From CAYXVJ01 sp050309435 (lineage in GTDB: Bacteria; Bacillota; Clostridia; Saccharofermentanales; Fastidiosipilaceae), in NCBI GenBank assembly GCA_050309435.1, contig JBNRMJ010000009.1, positions 1 through 42,865 on the forward strand: a stretch of DNA of 42,865 nucleotides, in the 5' to 3' direction. This document shows, in pieces, positions 42,743-42,865 of the stretch; the first letter of the stretch is position 1; every line of letters begins with the position of its first letter. The notes beneath the pieces were generated by a model that was not told where the DNA came from, did not search any database, and was given only the letters and a program-made list of their open reading frames with translations. Position numbers and translations under genes: made by a program.

Positions 42743-42865
42743 ATCGGGTAGGATCCCGGTCATTAATTGACCGGGAGACCTCCCACACCACCGTACGTAC
42801 CGTTCGGTATACGGCGGTTCCAAAGTTTACAGTTTCACGAATTAGAATAGATTTCCATTAAACTG
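42743..42865 (-). mobile_element. 3' end of a bacterial group II intron (domains V-VI), cut by window edge
   Basis: On the minus strand ACCGCCGTATAC-type domain V spans 42818-42787 (ACCGCCGTAT ... CGTACGGTGGT), with catalytic triad CGC. Domain VI follows: GGGAGG (42784-42779) pairs with CCT-A-CCC (42752-42746), leaving one bulged A at 42749 as the branch point; a 9-bp inner stem (42776-42768 with 42762-42754) has loop ATTAA. The 3' splice site is about 6-8 nt past the A, near 42743. The reverse transcriptase/maturase gene would lie beyond the right edge. Confidence 0.88.

Overview
The window looks like a chromosomal segment from an anaerobic Clostridia-type Firmicute with moderate GC. This rests on a class III (Firmicute-type) fructose-bisphosphatase, a YtrA-type GntR regulator with its ABC cassette, and a three-gene set of GlpO-like and GlpB-like oxidoreductases with a DUF1667 protein. 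It also rests on a queT gene behind a preQ1-III-like leader, a folT gene behind a tetrahydrofolate riboswitch, and the end of a bacterial group II intron. A genus cannot be named from the sequence alone.

Left part (1-13.2 kb, all minus strand) is mostly housekeeping. In transcription order it holds xth (exonuclease III type), radA, ispD, a Gfo/Idh/MocA oxidoreductase with GH109-like motifs, rsmE, hisS, aspS, lepB, lepA, fbp and a tRNA-Leu(UAG) with its own promoter and a terminator. Many genes overlap or are a few bases apart. Extra promoters are visible before the Gfo/Idh gene and before the tRNA.

Middle part (13.2-25 kb): cysK and a YtrA-type regulator/ABC ATPase/permease operon run on the plus strand. 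The latter has a near-perfect promoter with a palindrome just downstream of it. On the minus strand follow ispF (a divergent form), a thioredoxin-fold-like lipoprotein, mrp, a class I methyltransferase, queT with its riboswitch, an EEP-family hydrolase and a small membrane protein. An L-asparaginase gene (plus) meets a sirtuin gene (minus) with interlocked stop codons. glpK (minus) is divergent from the glycerol-3-phosphate oxidoreductase trio (plus).

Right part (25-42.9 kb): the GlpO/GlpB/DUF1667 genes are followed by a heterodimeric ABC exporter with one degenerate ATP site. A GH13 alpha-glucosidase and a GPH-family sugar symporter form a minus-strand operon. Then come an RDD membrane protein, a MATE exporter, THF-riboswitch-controlled folT, and a MacB/FtsX-type ABC system whose 990-residue permease carries a large coiled coil. 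Directly after that permease the 3' end (domains V and VI) of a group II intron lies on the minus strand and runs off the window.

I see no CRISPR array, prophage, toxin-antitoxin pair or other clear defence locus. The most informative non-gene signals are the two riboswitches (including an apparent RBS-sequestering switch before folT), the intron end, the YtrA promoter/operator, and short tandem repeats between xth and cysK.
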